Translations under genes and position numbers: made by a program
Assembly (NCBI RefSeq): GCF_030177895.1
Contig: NZ_CP123448.1
Span: 1,550,001 to 1,614,000 of the forward strand
DNA: 64,000 bases
Source: Kingella negevensis
GTDB lineage: Bacteria > Pseudomonadota > Gammaproteobacteria > Burkholderiales > Neisseriaceae
Direction of reading: 5' to 3'
The notes under the pieces: generated by a model
Database searches by the model: none
The model's input: the letters and a program-made list of their open reading frames with translations, nothing else
Told to the model about the DNA's origin: nothing
Shown: positions 56,582-64,000 of the stretch, piece by piece
Layout: every line of letters starts with the position of its first letter
Position numbering within the stretch: position 1 is the stretch's first letter

Positions 56582-57055
56582 TTAATTTTCGGTCTTTTTG
56601 TGTTTCATGCTATCGATAATCAATAATGCCGCGCCTACGCAAATAAAGCTGTCGGCAATATTAAAAGCAGGGTAGTAGTGGTTTTGCCAATAGAATAATA
56701 AGAAGTCCACCACTTGCCCGTGAACAAAACGGTCAATCACATTACCCATCGCGCCGCCGATGATACAAGCCGCCGCCCAGTTGCCCCATTTGCCAAATTC
56801 ACCTTTCGCAATAGAACGCGCCAACCACGCGCTAATTGCAAATGCCAACACAACAAAAAAGTATTTTTGCCAACCATTGTGGTTCGCCAAAAAACTAAAT
56901 GCCGCACCAGGGTTGTAAACCAAAGTTAAGTCGAAAAAATTTGGAATGATATTTAAGCGCTCCATGTATTCAAATTTTGCTAAAACTGACCATTTTGAAA
57001 TTTGGTCGAGCGCAATCGCTAATAAAGAGAGTAACCAATAAGGTAAATATTTCAT
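56582..57055 (-). CDS. lspA: Lipoprotein signal peptidase
   Basis: 157 residues, four membrane helices. Cleaves diacylated prolipoproteins in the inner membrane. Motifs: LLSLLAIALDQISKW, NPGAAFSFLANHNGWQKY, GGAMGNVIDRFVHGQVVDFL with the first catalytic aspartate and AFNIADSFICVGAALL with the second. First of the lspA-DGC-ispH run. Confidence 0.96.
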   Translation of the reverse strand: MKYLPYWLLSLLAIALDQISKWSVLAKFEYMERLNIIPNFFDLTLVYNPGAAFSFLANHNGWQKYFFVVLAFAISAWLARSIAKGEFGKWGNWAAACIIGGAMGNVIDRFVHGQVVDFLLFYWQNHYYPAFNIADSFICVGAALLIIDSMKHKKTEN

Positions 57056-57125
57056 ATATTCAAATAATCTATCAAATTAAAACGCACGATTGTACTACTA
57101 TTCAGGCAGCCTGAAAAATAACTAC

Positions 57126-57154
57126 TTGCCAAATAACAAAAAAATCCGCATAAT
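57126..57154 (+). promoter_or_regulatory. Promoter of rpmE
   Basis: TTGCCA at 57126-57131 and CATAAT at 57149-57154, spacer 17. Confidence 0.65.
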
Positions 57155-57173
57155 GCGCGGCTTAATCAATGAA

Positions 57174-57194
57174 GTGCAGGTACAACCCCTGCAC
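57174..57194 (+). promoter_or_regulatory. Leader hairpin before rpmE
   Basis: GTGCAGG/CCTGCAC stem with loop TACAACC, 22 bases before the rpmE start. Leaders that sense L31 are known in several bacterial groups, so this is a candidate; no family match could be tested. Confidence 0.4.
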
Positions 57195-57216
57195 CCGCTT
57201 TAATAAGGAAACTCAA

Positions 57217-57438
57217 ATGAAACAAGATATTCATCCAGATTACCACGAAGTACAAGTAACTTGCTCTTGCGGTAACACTTTCACTACTAAATCAGTAATG
57301 GCAAAAGAAAACTTCAATATTGAGGTTTGCTCACAATGCCACCCATTCTATACTGGTAAACAAAAAATTGTGGACACCGCTGGTCGCGTGGACAAATTCA
57401 ACCAAAAATTTGGCAATATGTTCAAACGTTCAGTTTAA
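57217..57438 (+). CDS. rpmE: 50S ribosomal protein L31 (zinc-binding type)
   Basis: 73 residues from ATG 57217, with TAAGGAAAC upstream; 16 earlier in-frame codons are rejected. The cysteines in VTCSCGNTF and [14 protein letters not shown] are present, so this is the zinc (C+) form. Bridges the central protuberance and the small subunit. Confidence 0.95.
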   Translation: MKQDIHPDYHEVQVTCSCGNTFTTKSVMAKENFNIEVCSQCHPFYTGKQKIVDTAGRVDKFNQKFGNMFKRSV

Positions 57439-57451
57439 TATTTGTCGATAT

Positions 57452-57487
57452 AAAAGCAGCCTGAAAATATTTTCAGGCTGCTTTTTT
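57452..57487 (+). terminator. Uptake-sequence terminator after rpmE
   Basis: AAAAGCAGCCTGAAAAT/ATTTTCAGGCTGCTTTT with T run. Confidence 0.82.
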
Positions 57488-57639
57488 GTTTGCTGTTGGT
57501 GATTTTTCCGAGTGTTTTTTTGAGCTGATTTAAAAAATAGAGCTGATTTAAGAAATATTGATGAATATTCGGTAAATTTTTTGGAGCATAGTTGAAGTTT
57601 GAGAGAGTTACGTACAGATTTTGTAAGAATTTTGTATAG

Positions 57640-57760
57640 GAAGCGTAAATTTGTATAAAATAAAAAATGTTAATAAACAGATACTTGATATTTTTTAGTG
57701 AGAAATTTTGAATTTTTTTGCGAATTAGGAGTTGACGATTTAGAGGTAGATGCGTATTAT
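57640..57760 (+). promoter_or_regulatory. rRNA operon promoter with AT-rich UP region
   Basis: TTGACG at 57732-57737 and TATTAT at 57755-57760, spacer 17, preceded by about 90 very AT-rich bases, which fit an UP element contacted by the alpha subunit. Confidence 0.82.
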
Positions 57761-57813
57761 TCGGTTCTTCGCTGCTACGGCAACGAAGAAAAAGAAAAGA
57801 AGAACTACTGAAT

Positions 57814-57850
57814 TATAGTGGATTTAGATTTCTGAGACAAGCTCTTTAAC
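57814..57850 (+). promoter_or_regulatory. rRNA leader: Correia-end-like stretch followed by boxA
   Basis: GCTCTTTAAC at 57841-57850 is the boxA antitermination signal. Directly before it, TATAGTGGATTTAGATTT and GAGACAAG resemble the end of the Correia-like elements (TATAGTG..TTA..GAGACAAGG). Confidence 0.6.
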
Positions 57851-57986
57851 AGAACAGATTACCGATAAGTGTGAGTGCCTGATGGTCTCACACTGCGACA
57901 AAAACAGACAAGATTGTGATTAACTTTGGTTAGTTACTCTTTGTTGGTTTCTTTGAAGCAGACCAGAAGTTAAGTAAGTTAGAGAT

Positions 57987-59531
<1,545 letters not shown>

Positions 59532-59596
59532 GAGAAAAGAAGAGGCGATTAGGTACTCACACTTATCGGTAAGCTGAAATAAAGATGCGACACATA

Positions 59597-59673
<77 letters not shown>

Positions 59674-59730
59674 AGAGAATAAACTGAGTTAAATTAGAAG
59701 AAAAAGAAATCAATTTAATAGGTAAATACT

Positions 59731-59806
59731 GGGGGCATAGCTCAGTTGGTAGAGCACCTGCTTTGCAAGCAGGGGGTCATCGGTTCGATCCCGTTTGCCT
59801 CCACCA
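59731..59806 (+). tRNA. tRNA-Ala (anticodon UGC)
   Basis: 76 bases; acceptor GGGGGCA/TGCCTCC, anticodon loop TTTGCAA, encoded CCA. Second spacer tRNA. Confidence 0.96.
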
Positions 59807-60201
59807 AGATTAAATAAAATGAAAAATTAGATTGCAAATTAAAGCAAGTTTAGATAAACTGGCGAGCTTACTTTAATTTGCGATATATTTTTATAAGCGA
59901 AAGCTGAGAAGAAGTATAATTAAACGCATCGATCTTTAACAAATTGGAAAGCCGAAATCAACAAACAAAGACAATGTTGTCGATTTGGTTTGGGATGCTG
60001 ATGCAACAGTATTTCAGGCAGCCTGTAAAGGCAACAAATCGAATGACAAAATTTGGGTGATGATTGTATCAACTAACCTTGAATTCAAAAGGCAAGGTTA
60101 GTACACAACAAGCAGTAAGCTTTATCAAAGTAGAGAATCTAAGTTAGTCATGTAGTCAACGCACTGATTAACAAAGTCAGAAGGTTCTTCAAATGATAGA
60201 G
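59807..60201 (+). other. 16S-23S spacer after tRNA-Ala with boxA and 23S processing stem
   Basis: ATCTTTAAC at about 59932-59940 is a spacer boxA. An uptake-like sequence lies near 60012-60025. AGTTCTTCAAATGATAGAGTC-type sequence ending near 60202 pairs with GACTCTATCATTTGAAGAAC at 63078-63097, the RNase III stem around 23S. No gene. Confidence 0.7.
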
Positions 60202-63082
<2,881 letters not shown>

Positions 63083-63201
63083 TATCATTTGAAGAACTTT
63101 AAAATAAAACCTTTTAAAGTATCAAATATAAAGCTTACTGATAAATACAGTTCATCACCTAATAGTTGATTAAATAACGGCTTACCAATTTACAGTTTTT
63201 G

Positions 63202-63313
63202 TTTGGCGACCATAGCGGTTTGGTCCCACTCCTTCCCATTTCGAACAGGACAGTGAAACAAACCAGCGCCGATGATAGTATAGTCCCTATGCGAAAGTAG
63301 GTCATCGCCAAAC
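63202..63313 (+). rRNA. rrf: 5S ribosomal RNA
   Basis: About 112 bases; terminal stem TTTGGCGAC/GTCATCGCCAAA, loops CCCACTCCTTCCCATTTCGAAC and TATGCGAAAGTAGG typical of 5S. Ends approximate. Confidence 0.95.
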
Positions 63314-63323
63314 TATTTATTCT

Positions 63324-63357
63324 AAACCCTCTGCTAGTTATTAGTAGAGGGTTTTAT
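63324..63357 (+). terminator. Terminator of the rRNA operon
   Basis: AAACCCTCTGCTA pairs with TAGTAGAGGGTTT (one mismatch or wobble) followed by TTTT. Confidence 0.88.
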
Positions 63358-63382
63358 CTATCTATAAGCTATATGAAAAATT

Positions 63383-64000
63383 GGTGGTGTCCTGAAAAGT
63401 GTGCTGTAAAACTAAACAATGCCAAAGTGAATATCAAAGAAAGCTAAATCAAAAACTTTCTTGTGATAAAACATACTTTTAGAAAAACAACACGTTTTTC
63501 TAACCGCTCGCCTTACTTTGTGCCGTAAACGACAGTTATTACCCTCAATGCCAACTGTGTGTTGCTTACCAACTAGATGCCATTCTTCATTTGAAAAGAC
63601 ATTTAAAAATGCAGCCCAGTCGTCGGTCGCAATTCTGTCATAGGTTACACGCAACTCTTTCAAACGCCGTTTGAGTGCTCGCGCTGTTGCTAAATCGCGC
63701 TTACCCCAAACGTAAGCGACAATTTCGCCACTTTCTCTGTGATAGGCATAGACTAGCCACACTTTATTAGACTTGTTACCGACAAATGTCCAAAACTCGT
63801 CTATTTCAAGTGTAGGGTAATGTTTTTGTTTAGGAAATGGCTCAAACTCATGGCGTTTTAAGGCAGCCTGAACTTTGTCTTTGCTGTAACCCGTAATTGC
63901 TGCAATATCGCGAATGCCACAACCTCTAACGGTCATTCTCCAAACCTGTTCATCAGCTTTGGAATGACAACCCTTATAGGTAAGGTTATGGTCGCCAATA
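63383..64000 (-). mobile_element. IS1-family insertion sequence (runs off the window)
   Basis: The left end GGTGGTGTCCTGAAAAGTG begins 26 bases after the rRNA terminator, with the transposase gene inside. The other end lies beyond 64000. IS1 ends typically start GGTG/GGTA. Confidence 0.75.
63412..64000 (-). CDS. IS1-family transposase (5' part outside the window)
   Basis: One open frame to the window edge, 195 residues visible. The upstream part (IGDHNLTYKGCHSKADEQVWRM) corresponds to the InsA zinc/DNA-binding region. Then MTVRGCGIRDIAAITGYSKDKVQAALKRH (helix-turn-helix), and the InsB catalytic part LEIDEFWTFVGNKSNKVWLVYAYHRESG, ATDDWAAFLNVF and GKQHTVGIEGNNCRLRHKVRRAVRKTCCFSKS. The DDE-type acidic residues are in IDEFW, TDDW and GIEGNN. 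Here InsA and InsB regions are in one frame, without the frameshift of classical IS1. Confidence 0.85.
   Translation of the reverse strand, partial: IGDHNLTYKGCHSKADEQVWRMTVRGCGIRDIAAITGYSKDKVQAALKRHEFEPFPKQKHYPTLEIDEFWTFVGNKSNKVWLVYAYHRESGEIVAYVWGKRDLATARALKRRLKELRVTYDRIATDDWAAFLNVFSNEEWHLVGKQHTVGIEGNNCRLRHKVRRAVRKTCCFSKSMFYHKKVFDLAFFDIHFGIV

Overview
The window is a chromosomal segment of a Neisseriaceae bacterium, probably close to Kingella, Alysiella or Simonsiella. Three things point there. Very many copies of a DNA uptake sequence with the core GCAGCCTGAA (the dialect described for Kingella/Simonsiella, not the GCCGTCTGAA of Neisseria) lie between and inside genes. Correia-like miniature elements with TATAGTGGATTAAAAT-type ends are present. 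The gene families and gene order (tuf-trpT-secE-nusG, UbiM-type hydroxylase, LipA/LipB-type capsule genes) are betaproteobacterial and neisserial. No plasmid, prophage, CRISPR array or obvious defence island is seen.

Layout. 1-2.2 kb: end of mutS, a small secreted-protein gene whose start is split off by a Correia-like insertion, rsmD and a ferredoxin. 2.2-16.4 kb: a transcription/translation block, tRNA-Tyr-Gly-Thr, tuf, tRNA-Trp, secE, nusG, rplK, rplA, rplJ, rplL, rpoB, a small secreted-protein gene, rpoC. 16.4-25 kb: a non-ribosomal block (two unknown small ORFs, tRNA-Gly, eda, rnhB, yacG, cpdB, an outer-membrane protein remnant, lpxB, a LysE-type exporter, ubiM). 25-38.7 kb: the S10-spc-alpha ribosomal protein operons from rplC to rplQ. 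The genes rpsL-rpsG-fusA-tuf-rpsJ, which in Neisseria lie between rpoC and rplC, are absent here.

38.7-57.5 kb is a mixed region: an FKBP prolyl isomerase, a decayed 2-hydroxyacid dehydrogenase, dgt, tRNA-Arg and tRNA-Glu, an MFS transporter, a PerM-like permease, a decayed VWA lipoprotein, asd, the capsule genes kpsS and kpsC, an internally deleted IS630 element, rpmH-rnpA-yidD-yidC, a YdcF-like protein, ispH, a frameshifted DGC-domain gene, lspA and rpmE. 57.5-63.4 kb is a complete rRNA operon (16S, tRNA-Ile, tRNA-Ala, 23S, 5S) with a near-consensus promoter and a terminator. It is followed at once by an IS1-family element that runs off the end.

Most of the window is housekeeping, and I did not find a convincing new multi-gene system. 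The points worth a second look concern genome dynamics: a Correia-like element in codon 2 of a gene, the matching ends of those elements and the local IS630 relic, a separate 160-bp inverted-repeat element next to rnpA, gene decay by short-repeat deletion, homopolymer frameshifts, a secreted-protein gene between rpoB and rpoC, and unannotated leaders before rplN and an MFS gene.
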